Shown: in pieces, positions 1 through 7,351 of the stretch | How positions within the stretch are numbered: position 1 is the first letter of the stretch | Layout: each line of letters begins with the position of its first letter | Assembly (NCBI GenBank): GCA_027619145.1 | Contig: JAQCGA010000107.1 | Location: 1-9,616 of the forward strand | Source of the DNA: a bacterium | GTDB lineage: Bacteria > Latescibacterota > UBA2968 > GCA-2709665 | Length of the DNA: 9,616 nt | Reading direction: 5' to 3' | Program-made: the position numbers and the translations under genes | The notes under the pieces: generated by a model | The model's database searches: none | Told to the model about the DNA's origin: nothing | The model's input: the letters and a program-made list of their open reading frames with translations, nothing else

Positions 1-599
1 ACCCAGGTAGACCAGGCGCGATCTTTCCAGGTCCAGATCAACCCAGCGCCGCATAGGGTTGCAAAGAGGAGAACACCTTCGGGTTTGACCAGGTATGCCA
101 TGCCGGAGACTGCGCCGGCCAGCAGGAAAAGCACTTTGTGGGAAGATTGCCACGCGACCAGTCCAGCCCAGAGGGCAAGCAGAACGAAGAAGACGTATGT
201 AGATTCGCTGAGGACGTGCGTAGATGCCTCTGTCAGAGCAGGGTAGACAGAAAATATCAGGCCCGATAATACGGCAGTTTTGCGGCTGAATACCCGGCGG
301 GCAATGCCCATGGCAGGCAGGACAGCAGCGGTGCCCAAAAGTGCAGAGGCGAGCCGGCCGGCAGATTCCCACTGGCCGGTAAATACATGGCATAGTGCAA
401 TTGCGATGGGATAGCCGGGCGTGTAGAACGTCTCGAAGAGCGTGCCGCCTTCGGCCCAGTGTTTTGCCATATTGAGATAATCTACACTGTCGCTGGCTTC
501 AATGCAGAATTTCTGTCCGACAAGCAAGAGGCGGACGCAGAGAGAGGCGATGAAGATTCCTGTGATCCAGGCGAGGGTTGAGATTTTCTGACGGGTCAT
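1..599 (-). CDS. GT-C fold membrane glycosyltransferase (ArnT/PMT-like, GT39 type), 3' part missing
   Basis: This gene is open at the left edge of the window, so only its first 199 codons are visible. I read the translation directly from the reverse complement. It begins MTRQKISTLAWITGIFIASL, a first transmembrane segment, followed by a periplasmic-loop signature with EASDSVDYLNMAKHWAEGG at about residues 34-52. Acidic residues D37 and D40 sit where GT-C enzymes carry their catalytic acidic motif. Further on are TPGYP (60-64), HVLSEST (128-134) and a YLVKPEG segment (169-175), all typical of ArnT/PMT-like transferases that use polyprenyl-phosphate sugars as donors outside the cytoplasm. Hydrophobic stretches at about 60-75, 85-100, 107-121, 135-150 and 157-190 fit a polytopic protein. 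The ATG at 599-597 overlaps the TGA of the upstream glycosyltransferase as ATGA, which fixes the start and suggests coupling. The sugar and acceptor cannot be deduced. Family assignment is good; the rest of the protein is unseen. Confidence 0.85.
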   Translation of the reverse strand, partial: MTRQKISTLAWITGIFIASLCVRLLLVGQKFCIEASDSVDYLNMAKHWAEGGTLFETFYTPGYPIAIALCHVFTGQWESAGRLASALLGTAAVLPAMGIARRVFSRKTAVLSGLIFSVYPALTEASTHVLSESTYVFFVLLALWAGLVAWQSSHKVLFLLAGAVSGMAYLVKPEGVLLFATLCGAGLIWTWKDRAWSTW

Positions 600-1750
600 G
601 TTCGGTCTCTCAAGGCCTGTACGCGGCGGTAAAGCTCTACGGTTCGGGTGGCAATTTCGGGCCAACCGTATTGGCTCTGCGCCAGGTGGAGGGAGCGTTC
701 GCCCATTTTCTGGCGGACATCGTCCGGTTGGTTCAAGATGTCCAGCATCGCATGGGCAAAGGTGATCGGGTCTTCAGGTGGAACCAATTTCCCGTTTTCT
801 CCATCCCGGACGGTTTCTGGAAAGGAACCTACGGTGGTGGCGACCACGGGTTTGGCAAACGCATAGGCCAGTTGCAAGGCACCGCTCTGATAGATGTTTG
901 TGTAGGGGAATACAACCAGGTCTGCGGCCTGGAAATAATGTTCAATTTCTGCCATGGGGACGTACCCGAGGTGAAGCTGTACGGTGTCTTGAAGTTCGAG
1001 TGTGGCGATCTGGGCGCGATAGGCCGCCGGATCGACACCCATGGGCTTTCCCGCGATTAGCAGGCGGGCCTGGGGCATGGATTTGACCACGTGGGCGAAG
1101 GCGGGTATGAGGTCGTGAATGCCCTTGTAGGGTCGGAGGGTTCCAAAGCAAAGGATGACCCGGTGCTCTGCTGAGTATCCCAGCCGGGTGCGGGCTTCGG
1201 CGGAGGTGTGGGCCGTGTTTGTTCCCCGTGCGAAGGAGTAGTCTCCGTGCGGAATAACGTGAATGCGTCCGGGAGGGAGCAAAAAACGGTTCTGGAGATC
1301 GTTGCGGTTTTGCTGGGAGTGAACAATGAGGCCGTGTGCAAGCCGGTAAATCAGGCGGAGGGATTGGGTGAGGCCCGGGGCCTCTCGTTCGGCCTGGTCG
1401 TGTGGCAAGACGTTGTGAACAGTGAGTACCACGCGGAACGGCAGAAGCCGGGAAGCCAGGAGTGCTGCCCAATCTCGACGAGCAGAAAGCGTGGAGTGGA
1501 TGTGCAAAATGTGTGGCCGAACCTGGCGAAGCACGTGCAGGATTTTACGTAGATTTTGGCTGTAGGGACCGCTCGGATCAATGACTTGAGCAAGTGTAAA
1601 GGGGGTTGGGCGGTCTTGCAATTCATAGTTCTGGTTGGTAATAAGGGTCAGGTCCGTACCCTGTTCGGCCAGGGCGCAGCACTGATTGTAGGCATAGTGG
1701 CAAATGCCACCCCAGCCACCGGGTTCGAGCATGGCCACGCGAAGTTTCAC
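596..1750 (-). CDS. GT4-like (GT-B fold) glycosyltransferase with non-canonical EX7E region
   Basis: A 384-residue cytoplasmic GT-B glycosyltransferase that probably adds one sugar from a nucleotide donor to the lipid-linked repeat unit. The N-terminal acceptor domain opens with MKLRVAMLEPGGWGGICHYA, containing the glycine-rich loop. The domain junction is VIPHGDYS (165-172) and the C-terminal donor domain has FGTLRPYKG (202-210). The region that normally carries the EX7E pair instead reads PYTNIYQSGALQLAYAFAKP (282-301). In a gap-free alignment to the neighbouring GT4 the two glutamates fall on I286 and L294. The motif PETVRDGENG (311-320) and the length are otherwise normal, so I read it as a variant subfamily, not a dead gene. 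The start is GTG at 1750-1748, supported by an AGGAGG seven bases upstream and by a GTGA overlap with the preceding gene's stop. It overlaps the next gene by 4 bases. Donor and linkage are unknown. Confidence 0.93.
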   Translation of the reverse strand: MKLRVAMLEPGGWGGICHYAYNQCCALAEQGTDLTLITNQNYELQDRPTPFTLAQVIDPSGPYSQNLRKILHVLRQVRPHILHIHSTLSARRDWAALLASRLLPFRVVLTVHNVLPHDQAEREAPGLTQSLRLIYRLAHGLIVHSQQNRNDLQNRFLLPPGRIHVIPHGDYSFARGTNTAHTSAEARTRLGYSAEHRVILCFGTLRPYKGIHDLIPAFAHVVKSMPQARLLIAGKPMGVDPAAYRAQIATLELQDTVQLHLGYVPMAEIEHYFQAADLVVFPYTNIYQSGALQLAYAFAKPVVATTVGSFPETVRDGENGKLVPPEDPITFAHAMLDILNQPDDVRQKMGERSLHLAQSQYGWPEIATRTVELYRRVQALRDRT

Positions 1751-2871
1751 CGTGGACCCTCCTGAGAAAGCACGGTCCGGTAGATGTCCTGGGTTTCTTT
1801 TTGCATTCTGGCCAGGGTGAAGCAGTTTTCTACGCGGAGCCGTCCCTGTTGGCCCATCTGCCGCATGCGTTCAGGTTGTGAAAGCAATTCCAGCAGGGCA
1901 TGGGCCAGGGCCGTGGGATCGTTGGGGGGAACCAGGAGGCCGGTTTCGCCGGCAAGGACGGCTTCGCCCACGCCGTCTACGTCTGTAGCAACGACGGCTT
2001 TGGCGGCGGCCATGGCTTCCAGGGTGACAAAGGGGAAGCTCTCATACCGCGAAGATAAGACAAAGAGGTCGAATGTGCGCAGTAAAGCCGGAACGTCGGT
2101 TCGTTCTCCGAGGAAGGTCAATTGGTCCAGTCCCAGATCAGTTTTCTGTGTATGTAGCGCGGCTTCCAGTGGCCCTCCGCCTACAATCTGGAACTGAACG
2201 TCCGGCCGCTCCCGGGTTACAAGGGCTGCGGCATCGAGCAGGGTATTGTGGCCTTTTTGTGGAGAAAGTCGGCCGACTGTGCCAATGATTGGGCCGATAC
2301 GGGTCTGAGGGAGGCCAGAAGGTTCCGCGGGTTCTGCATCGAAGGCATCCAGGTCAATTCCGTTATAGACTACGGCTGTTTGTTCGGGGCACAAGTTGAA
2401 GCTGTGCAAAACGTGATTTCGGCTGGAGGCGCAGACAGAAATGAGGCAATCCAGTTTGTGCAAACTGAGCTGTTCGAGGAACCTGCCCCGGCGGGTGGTT
2501 GTGGTTTCGCGCGGAGGCAGGTGCATGGTGGCTACCTGTTTGATGCTTGGAACCAGCCTGGCCGCCAGCATCGTGTACTGGCCGTGGAGGGGGTTCGACA
2601 GGTTCAGGTGTAGCAGGTCTGGTTTTCTGGACCGAAAGAATGCGGTTTGTGCGAGAAGACCGCGCAGATCCGTGCGACCCCGGATCGGATTCAAGCGGAA
2701 TACAGGTACATCCAGGCCGGCCAGTTCTTCTACCAGCCGGGCCGGTGCCTCTGGCGAGACGGCTACCTCTGGGGAGAAGTGCTGGCGGTTCAGGCCTTGC
2801 AGAAGCCGGAGCAGGTATTGTTCTGCCCCACCGAATACAGGTGCTTCTGAGATGTAGAGGAGTTTATGCAC
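1747..2871 (-). CDS. GT4 family (GT-B fold) glycosyltransferase, canonical motifs
   Basis: A 374-residue cytoplasmic retaining glycosyltransferase of family GT4. The N-terminal domain starts MHKLLYISEAPVFGGAEQYL, with the GGAE loop (14-17) typical of GT4 proteins. The interdomain segment is VVYNGIDLDAF (167-177). The donor-binding domain contains TVGRLSPQKGHNTLLDA (198-214) and an intact EX7E pair, E277 and E285, within SRYESFPFVTLEAMA (274-288). PNDP (316-319) follows, as usual in this family. The start is GTG at 2871-2869, which gives an 8-base overlap with the TAA of the preceding GT4. No clear Shine-Dalgarno is visible there, so translation may depend on coupling. The 3' end overlaps the next gene by GTGA. 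Of the three adjacent GT4 genes, this one has the most standard active site. The sugar it transfers cannot be read from sequence alone. Confidence 0.95.
   Translation of the reverse strand: MHKLLYISEAPVFGGAEQYLLRLLQGLNRQHFSPEVAVSPEAPARLVEELAGLDVPVFRLNPIRGRTDLRGLLAQTAFFRSRKPDLLHLNLSNPLHGQYTMLAARLVPSIKQVATMHLPPRETTTTRRGRFLEQLSLHKLDCLISVCASSRNHVLHSFNLCPEQTAVVYNGIDLDAFDAEPAEPSGLPQTRIGPIIGTVGRLSPQKGHNTLLDAAALVTRERPDVQFQIVGGGPLEAALHTQKTDLGLDQLTFLGERTDVPALLRTFDLFVLSSRYESFPFVTLEAMAAAKAVVATDVDGVGEAVLAGETGLLVPPNDPTALAHALLELLSQPERMRQMGQQGRLRVENCFTLARMQKETQDIYRTVLSQEGPR
1758..1763 (-). promoter_or_regulatory. Consensus Shine-Dalgarno AGGAGG for the GTG-started glycosyltransferase
   Basis: On the minus strand the sequence reads AGGAGG, then GTCCACG (7 bases), then GTG. 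This is a full anti-16S match at ideal spacing and lies inside the last codons of the upstream GT4 gene. It decides the GTG start at 1750. It is the only perfect Shine-Dalgarno hexamer I found at a gene start in this window. Other starts have partial matches or none. Confidence 0.85.
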
Positions 2872-4063
2872 GGGCAGAGGATATCCGGCTTCTGTACAGG
2901 ATTTCGATCTGGTCTACGACGGAATCCCAACTGTGGTTGCTGAGGCAGCGCTGGCGGTTGTACGTGCCCATTTTCAGGCACAGGTCCGGGTCTTCTAGTA
3001 AGGTTTGCAGGGCCGCCGATAGTTCTTCCGGTTTGCTGTGGGAAACCAGAAGGCCAGAAAGGCCGTGTTCTACGAAACCGGGTACTCCGCCGGCCCGGGT
3101 GGAGACAACGGGTTTCCCGCAGGCCATGGCCTGGAGAAGGCTGATGCCAAAAGGTTCACCCAGGCTGGGTAGGCAGAAGACCTGGCACCTTTGATAATAG
3201 CTTACGACCCGGTGAAAGGGAACCGGGCCTTCGAATGAGATGGCCTCGGAAAGCCCGAGTTGATCTGCCAGGGTTCGAAGCTCAACCGCGCTCCGACCCC
3301 CGCCCACGAGGGTGAGGCGGGCTGCGGGGACGTGTTTCCGGAGCGAATCAAAGGCGTGGAGCAGGTCGAATACGCCTTTTCGTGGTTCCAATGCACCCAC
3401 GAAAAGAATTTCTGCAGGCGAAGGCGGACTGCTTCCTGGGCAGAAGACGCTGGTGTCTACACCCAGGGGGATGAGCGGAGCCTGTTGCCGCAGGGGCGGA
3501 GGCAATAGCTTTCGGGCCTCCGGTACGGATACCGGCACATCCGACGCCCGTTCCAGGGTACGTGTCCAGAGAAAGCGCCCCAGGGTCATGTTGAGGCGGT
3601 CCAGGACCCGGTTGAGCAGGGCGTCCAGAAAGCGACGTTTCCACCGGGAACCGTCCGTGCTTCCGCCCGGACTCCAGGGGAGGGCGATGGGGCCGTAGAT
3701 GAAAGGTCTGGGTAACGCCCAGCAGAGGCTGAACCTTCGTGGGAAGGCGGGGCGAATGTGGTGAATGATATCGATGCGGTTTGCGCTGCAAAAGGATCGG
3801 GCTTTTCTCCAGGCACGGATGGAGAAGACCCACCATTGAAAACGGTGCTGCCAGTAGCAGTCGTCGGTGGGGAAATTATAACGTCCCAGTTCGTATACGG
3901 TGACGTTTGGGATTTCGTGGCGGAGCTTTTTCTGGGGCGCCAGGACATAGACACGGTGCCCTCGCTTTGCCAGGTGTGAGACAATGGCGTGGACGATCTG
4001 GTATTCGCCGCCGGGCACGTGGTCCGAGAAAATATACGAGGCCGATGAGATTAGAATACGCAT
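2864..4063 (-). CDS. GT4 family (GT-B fold) glycosyltransferase with EX7Q instead of EX7E
   Basis: A 399-residue glycosyltransferase. The chosen start is ATG at 4063-4061, giving MRILISSASYIFSDHVPGGE, a typical GT4 N-terminus with the GGE loop at 18-20. It lies 4 bases after the TAA of the deacetylase gene. An in-frame ATG at 4162 would add 33 residues of unfamilylike sequence and overlap the deacetylase by 95 bases, so I reject it. The N-terminal domain is rich in aromatic and basic residues (about 65-165). The interdomain segment is IPLGVDTSVFCPG (198-210) and the donor domain has FVGALEPRKGVFDLLHAF (221-238). In the catalytic region SLGEPFGISLLQAMACGKPVV (300-320) the first glutamate is E303, but the second position of EX7E is Q311. 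The gene ends 8 bases inside the next one. Likely role: adding a sugar to the polysaccharide repeat unit. Substrate is unknown. Confidence 0.93.
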   Translation of the reverse strand: MRILISSASYIFSDHVPGGEYQIVHAIVSHLAKRGHRVYVLAPQKKLRHEIPNVTVYELGRYNFPTDDCYWQHRFQWWVFSIRAWRKARSFCSANRIDIIHHIRPAFPRRFSLCWALPRPFIYGPIALPWSPGGSTDGSRWKRRFLDALLNRVLDRLNMTLGRFLWTRTLERASDVPVSVPEARKLLPPPLRQQAPLIPLGVDTSVFCPGSSPPSPAEILFVGALEPRKGVFDLLHAFDSLRKHVPAARLTLVGGGRSAVELRTLADQLGLSEAISFEGPVPFHRVVSYYQRCQVFCLPSLGEPFGISLLQAMACGKPVVSTRAGGVPGFVEHGLSGLLVSHSKPEELSAALQTLLEDPDLCLKMGTYNRQRCLSNHSWDSVVDQIEILYRSRISSARA

Positions 4064-4067
4064 TGGA

Positions 4068-4883
4068 TTAGCGTCCACGGACAAGCCTGTAGGCCCACCG
4101 CTGTAAAAAAAGATACCAGTGGTATCCTCTGTGTGCGATGAGCTGGAAATGCAGGAATTCAATCTTGGCTGAAAACCTGGGGATCTGAAGCGGGTCCTGA
4201 TTGGGCCTGGCTTCTGCCTCTACGGTGGTGAACCCGGCCTGGAAGCCTGCGCTCCGGGCCGTTTTTACCACGGATGGATTGTATGCGCCGTAGGGGTACG
4301 CCACGGTAACCGCGGGTCTGTTCAGCAGGCGTTCGAGTTCAGCTTTTGATACGGCGAGTTCTTCAAATGCTTGTGCTTCTGTTAATTCCGTTAATTTTGC
4401 GTGCGAAGCGGTGTGGGAGCCAAATTCGCATCCTTGCTGGTGGAGGGAATGGATTTCGTCTGCTGAGAGAATGGCGAGAGTGCGGATGTCTTCCCGGCTC
4501 TGGTCCCAGAGATTGGTTGCGCCCATGCAATTTGTAGGAACAAAAACGGTGGTGCCTCCTCCGTGGCGGAGCAGGTCCTCTATGCAGGGACGAATGCTGG
4601 TGCAGGCGTCGTCGAAGGTGAGGACGATACGACGCCCTGCAGATGGAGGCCGGCCGAGGCTTTCGATTGCTCGAGATGCGGGTAGCATTTCAAACTGATG
4701 CGTCCGGAGATAAGCGATTTGACGGTTGAATTCCACCGGCGAGATCGAGACCTGCGAGCCAGAGTCGTCCAGGCTGTGATAAATGAAAAAAGGGATTCCT
4801 CCCCGGCGCCATCGATCGGTCGTCCGCGCCAGGACCAACAAGAGGTAGAGCAACGTGGCTCGCAGGGTGCGTAAGACGGTCAT
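4068..4883 (-). CDS. Polysaccharide deacetylase, NodB homology domain (CE4 family)
   Basis: A 271-residue CE4-type deacetylase that would remove an N- or O-acetyl group from a sugar of the polysaccharide or its lipid-linked precursor. The start is ATG at 4883-4881, forming ATGA with the stop of GT2. An in-frame ATG at 4937 would overlap GT2 by 58 bases and adds only a non-conserved leader. IPFFIYHSLDD (30-40) is the usual N-terminal strand. Motif 1 is LTFDDA (88-93), with D91 as candidate base and D92 as metal ligand. Motif 2 is SHTASH (156-161), with H157 and H161 as metal ligands. Motif 3 reads AYPYG (195-199) where many CE4 enzymes have RxPYG. IPRF (234-237) is a motif-4-like site. Residues 9-19 are hydrophobic but short and are followed by several arginines (R20, R24, R26, R27), so a classic signal peptide is not evident and the cellular side is uncertain. 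Domain call is firm; substrate is inferred. Confidence 0.93.
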   Translation of the reverse strand: MTVLRTLRATLLYLLLVLARTTDRWRRGGIPFFIYHSLDDSGSQVSISPVEFNRQIAYLRTHQFEMLPASRAIESLGRPPSAGRRIVLTFDDACTSIRPCIEDLLRHGGGTTVFVPTNCMGATNLWDQSREDIRTLAILSADEIHSLHQQGCEFGSHTASHAKLTELTEAQAFEELAVSKAELERLLNRPAVTVAYPYGAYNPSVVKTARSAGFQAGFTTVEAEARPNQDPLQIPRFSAKIEFLHFQLIAHRGYHWYLFLQRWAYRLVRGR

Positions 4884-5809
4884 CGTTTGCCTGCACCAAG
4901 CCCCAGGAGGGTGCCGGTGAGGGAGGCCATCGTGCAAATTTTATCCAGCGTCGCAAAGGCGAAGCTTTCGCCTGGTGTGTAGCCTGCTCGCTGGAGGCTT
5001 GCCGCGTGCCAGGGGATGCGCAGGGTTGACAGCAGGGTCCAGAGCAGGTTGCGTACTGTTTTTGCTGTGGAAAGTTCCCACCCTTCGGCCTGGAACCAGC
5101 GAATGCGATTTCGGCCGAAGTTCAGGCGTTCTTTCAAGAGTTTGCGAAAGGTCATCTCGCGGTAATGCAAGGTGCGTGCGGTGGGTTGATATACGATGGA
5201 CAGGCCAGCATTGCGAATGCGCAAGCCCAGTTCCGTGTCTTCTCCTCCGGGGGCAACGCCTTTGAAGACGGCTTCGAAGGTTTCGTCGAAGCCTCTGGTG
5301 CTTTCCAGCGTCTCTTTCCGGATGGCCGCATTTCCACTGGTAAGGTAGCGTACTTTGTCGGCTTCTACCTGTTTTTCTCCCCGCTGGTCGTTGAAGCAGA
5401 CATAACGTGCCGTGAGGTTTGAACCATCGGGTACCGAATCGTTTTTACCATTCACAACGCCCACATCCAGATTGGGGAGCCATGCGCATAACTCCTGGAG
5501 CCAGTTGCCAATGACTTCATGGTCATCGTCTAAAAAAACAAGATAACGGCCACAGGAGGTCTTGATACCCAGGTTGCGCGCGGTGGCAGGTCCGCTGTTC
5601 TTCTGCTGGAGGTAGTGCAGCGTGTAGTTCACTTCTCTTTGCGTGAGATGCGCGATTTCAGCGGTATCGTCGCTGCTTCCATCATCTACGACAATGACTT
5701 CGAAACCGGAAGAATAGGTCTGGTCGTTGAGAGAACGGAGGCACCTCTGAAGCGAACGCGAGCGATTGTAGGTTGGAATGACAATGCTGACCTGCGGAGG
5801 AGTTTCCAC
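4880..5809 (-). CDS. Family 2 glycosyltransferase (GT-A fold)
   Basis: A 309-residue cytoplasmic GT2 enzyme, probably an inverting transferase acting on the lipid-linked repeat unit. The motifs run in the expected order: VSIVIPTYNR (7-16), VIVVDDGSSDDTA (38-50), NSGPATARNLG (71-81), the DXD-type metal/nucleotide site in LVFLDDDHEV (90-99, D94-D96), SGNAAIRKE (158-166), and GGEDTELGLRIRNAG (188-202) with the candidate catalytic acid E190-D191. About 90 C-terminal residues follow the catalytic core. They include the moderately hydrophobic stretch RNLLWTLLSTLRIPW (253-267) and a glycine/leucine-rich tail (about 290-309), which may associate with the membrane. The start is GTG at 5809-5807, with AAGGGA about 8 bases upstream. 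It lies 15 bases after the wzx stop and overlaps the deacetylase gene by ATGA. Family call is very secure; donor sugar unknown. Confidence 0.95.
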   Translation of the reverse strand: METPPQVSIVIPTYNRSRSLQRCLRSLNDQTYSSGFEVIVVDDGSSDDTAEIAHLTQREVNYTLHYLQQKNSGPATARNLGIKTSCGRYLVFLDDDHEVIGNWLQELCAWLPNLDVGVVNGKNDSVPDGSNLTARYVCFNDQRGEKQVEADKVRYLTSGNAAIRKETLESTRGFDETFEAVFKGVAPGGEDTELGLRIRNAGLSIVYQPTARTLHYREMTFRKLLKERLNFGRNRIRWFQAEGWELSTAKTVRNLLWTLLSTLRIPWHAASLQRAGYTPGESFAFATLDKICTMASLTGTLLGLGAGKR

Positions 5810-5824
5810 CGGACCGATCCCTTC

Positions 5825-7351
5825 TCAAGAATGTTGCCCTGGGTCAGAATACACGTTTTCAGATCGGGCGAGAATTCTTTGTTTTGCATAAGAAAAGGCC
5901 GTTTTGAGCTGTGAAAGCGTAGCCGGGTCCAGGCAAACGCAGCCCAGGTAAGCAACCAGGCCAATGAGCCCCAACAGGGCCAGCGCCGGGAGAGATGCCG
6001 GAGAGACCAGGAGGGATGCCAGGTATACGATCAGCGTTGCGCCGATTGTGCCAAGAACGGGTACCCGTTGGGCGGACAGCCAGACTTTTTCTGTAAAACC
6101 AGCGTACTTCCGGATGTCTCTCAGTAGGAGGATCAGACCGAACCCGTTGGCAAACGTGACGCAAAAGCTGACGCCCACAATTCCCCAGGTGATGCCCAGT
6201 GGGTAAATGGTAAGAATCATGAGCAGGAGTTGAATGCCTACAATTTTTTCTACGCGATTCGGGTGTCCAAGGGACATGAGCAACGAGCCCATGGTAGAGG
6301 TCAGTGCTCGAATCAACCCAAAAAGACACAGAATTCGGAAGGCGGGCACGGCCTCCAGCCAGCGCTCTCCGTACAGGGTCTGGATCATGGCCGGTGCCAT
6401 CAGGATCATGCCGCCGGTAAACGGGATGGCCACCAGCGATGTGAGTTTGGCCAGCCTGTGGTAGATGATCTCCATGTCTTCCTTGTTCTCCTGGAGTTTG
6501 GAGAACAGGGGGAAGGTGATTCGAGACAGGATTTGAGAAAGCGTGGTTCCAATGAAGTTGGACAGGCTGTAAGACAGGCTGTAGAGGCCCAATGGATCTT
6601 TGCCCAGAACCCTTCCAATAAATGCATCGTCCCCCTGGGTATGGAGAAAGGATAATGTGCCGAGCCCCATGACGTGCCGACCGTACTGGAACAGTTCGCG
6701 GGCTGTGTCCCGGTGGAAGCGCAGCCGGGGACGGCGGTGGATGAAAAAATAGGAACTGATGGTTCGCACCAGGGCACCCACCAGGCGGCCAATGACCAGT
6801 GCCCATACGTTGCGCAAAACGAGCACGGAAATGAGTGTAGCCACAACCGAGGCGCTTTGAACAAGCATGGTAAAACTGGTTTGACGTTTAAAGTCCAGCT
6901 CTTTTCGAAACGTGATCATCCAGGGATTGGCGAATCCATCGATGCATAATGCCAATGACAGGGCCCGAACCATATCTTCCAGCCGGGCATCGCGGAAGAA
7001 CGCTGCGATCCAGGGAGCCAGAATCCACAGGAGGAGTGCGAGGAAAAACCCACGGACAATGGAAATGGTCCAGGCCGTATCTGCAACGCGTTCGTCTAAA
7101 ACCTTGCGCTGGATGATGGCCGCTTCGATGCCGGGCTGTGAGACCGTATGGAAGGTCAGCACAGCAACCGAGGCCATGGCCATTAGTCCGAGATCTTCGG
7201 GGAAAAGTAAGCGGGCAACGACAACGGACTGAACCAGGGACAGGATTTTGGTTGCCGTGGAGGAGAAGACCACCCAGAGTCCGCCGGAAAAGGCTTTGTC
7301 TTCAAGCTGATTCCGGGGGGAAAGCCCGGTCTTTTCTGGTTGGCCGTTCAT
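5825..7351 (-). CDS. wzx: WzxC-type lipid-linked oligosaccharide flippase (MOP superfamily)
   Basis: A 508-residue polytopic membrane protein of the MOP exporter superfamily, expected to flip the undecaprenyl-linked repeat unit to the periplasmic face. The N-terminus carries SGGLWVVFSSTATKILSLVQ (22-41) followed by SVVVARLLFPEDLG (42-55), the typical opening of WzxC/Polysacc_synt proteins. A central hallmark is QGDDAFIGRVLGKDPLGLYS (239-258), and another is LYGERWLEAVPAFRIL (326-341). Hydrophobic segments repeat along the full length, consistent with 12-14 helices. A polar C-terminal tail (about 490-508) is likely cytoplasmic. I chose ATG at 7351-7349, which has AAAGG about 10 bases upstream. 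An in-frame TTG at 7375 would add eight residues (start codon plus CSKGTRR) and is less likely. It follows the 124-base gap after the methyltransferase and precedes GT2 by 15 bases. The symbol is functional; the exact flippase subfamily is inferred. Confidence 0.93.
   Translation of the reverse strand: MNGQPEKTGLSPRNQLEDKAFSGGLWVVFSSTATKILSLVQSVVVARLLFPEDLGLMAMASVAVLTFHTVSQPGIEAAIIQRKVLDERVADTAWTISIVRGFFLALLLWILAPWIAAFFRDARLEDMVRALSLALCIDGFANPWMITFRKELDFKRQTSFTMLVQSASVVATLISVLVLRNVWALVIGRLVGALVRTISSYFFIHRRPRLRFHRDTARELFQYGRHVMGLGTLSFLHTQGDDAFIGRVLGKDPLGLYSLSYSLSNFIGTTLSQILSRITFPLFSKLQENKEDMEIIYHRLAKLTSLVAIPFTGGMILMAPAMIQTLYGERWLEAVPAFRILCLFGLIRALTSTMGSLLMSLGHPNRVEKIVGIQLLLMILTIYPLGITWGIVGVSFCVTFANGFGLILLLRDIRKYAGFTEKVWLSAQRVPVLGTIGATLIVYLASLLVSPASLPALALLGLIGLVAYLGCVCLDPATLSQLKTAFSYAKQRILARSENVYSDPGQHS

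Noticed and set aside
578..1060. A 160-codon plus-strand reading frame antisense to the last GT4 gene
   Set aside because: It overlaps a gene with strong family motifs, has no recognisable domain, and there is no sign of a promoter or ribosome site of its own.
2547..3194. A 215-codon plus-strand reading frame antisense to two GT4 genes
   Set aside because: It spans the junction of two well-supported minus-strand genes, is rich in arginine, serine and glycine, and shows no motif. It is expected from the high-G+C codon pattern.
4064..4162. N-terminal extension of the first GT4 from an in-frame ATG at 4162
   Set aside because: It would overlap the deacetylase by 95 bases and the added residues do not resemble a GT4 N-terminus. 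MRILISS at 4063 does.
4884..4937. N-terminal extension of the deacetylase from an in-frame ATG at 4937
   Set aside because: It adds 18 residues with no family similarity and a 58-base overlap with GT2. The ATGA junction at 4883 is the more natural start.
5859..6806. A 315-codon minus-strand reading frame inside wzx
   Set aside because: It is an alternative frame of the flippase gene. The translation is rich in proline, histidine, glycine and arginine with no domain motif, while the main frame has clear WzxC hallmarks.
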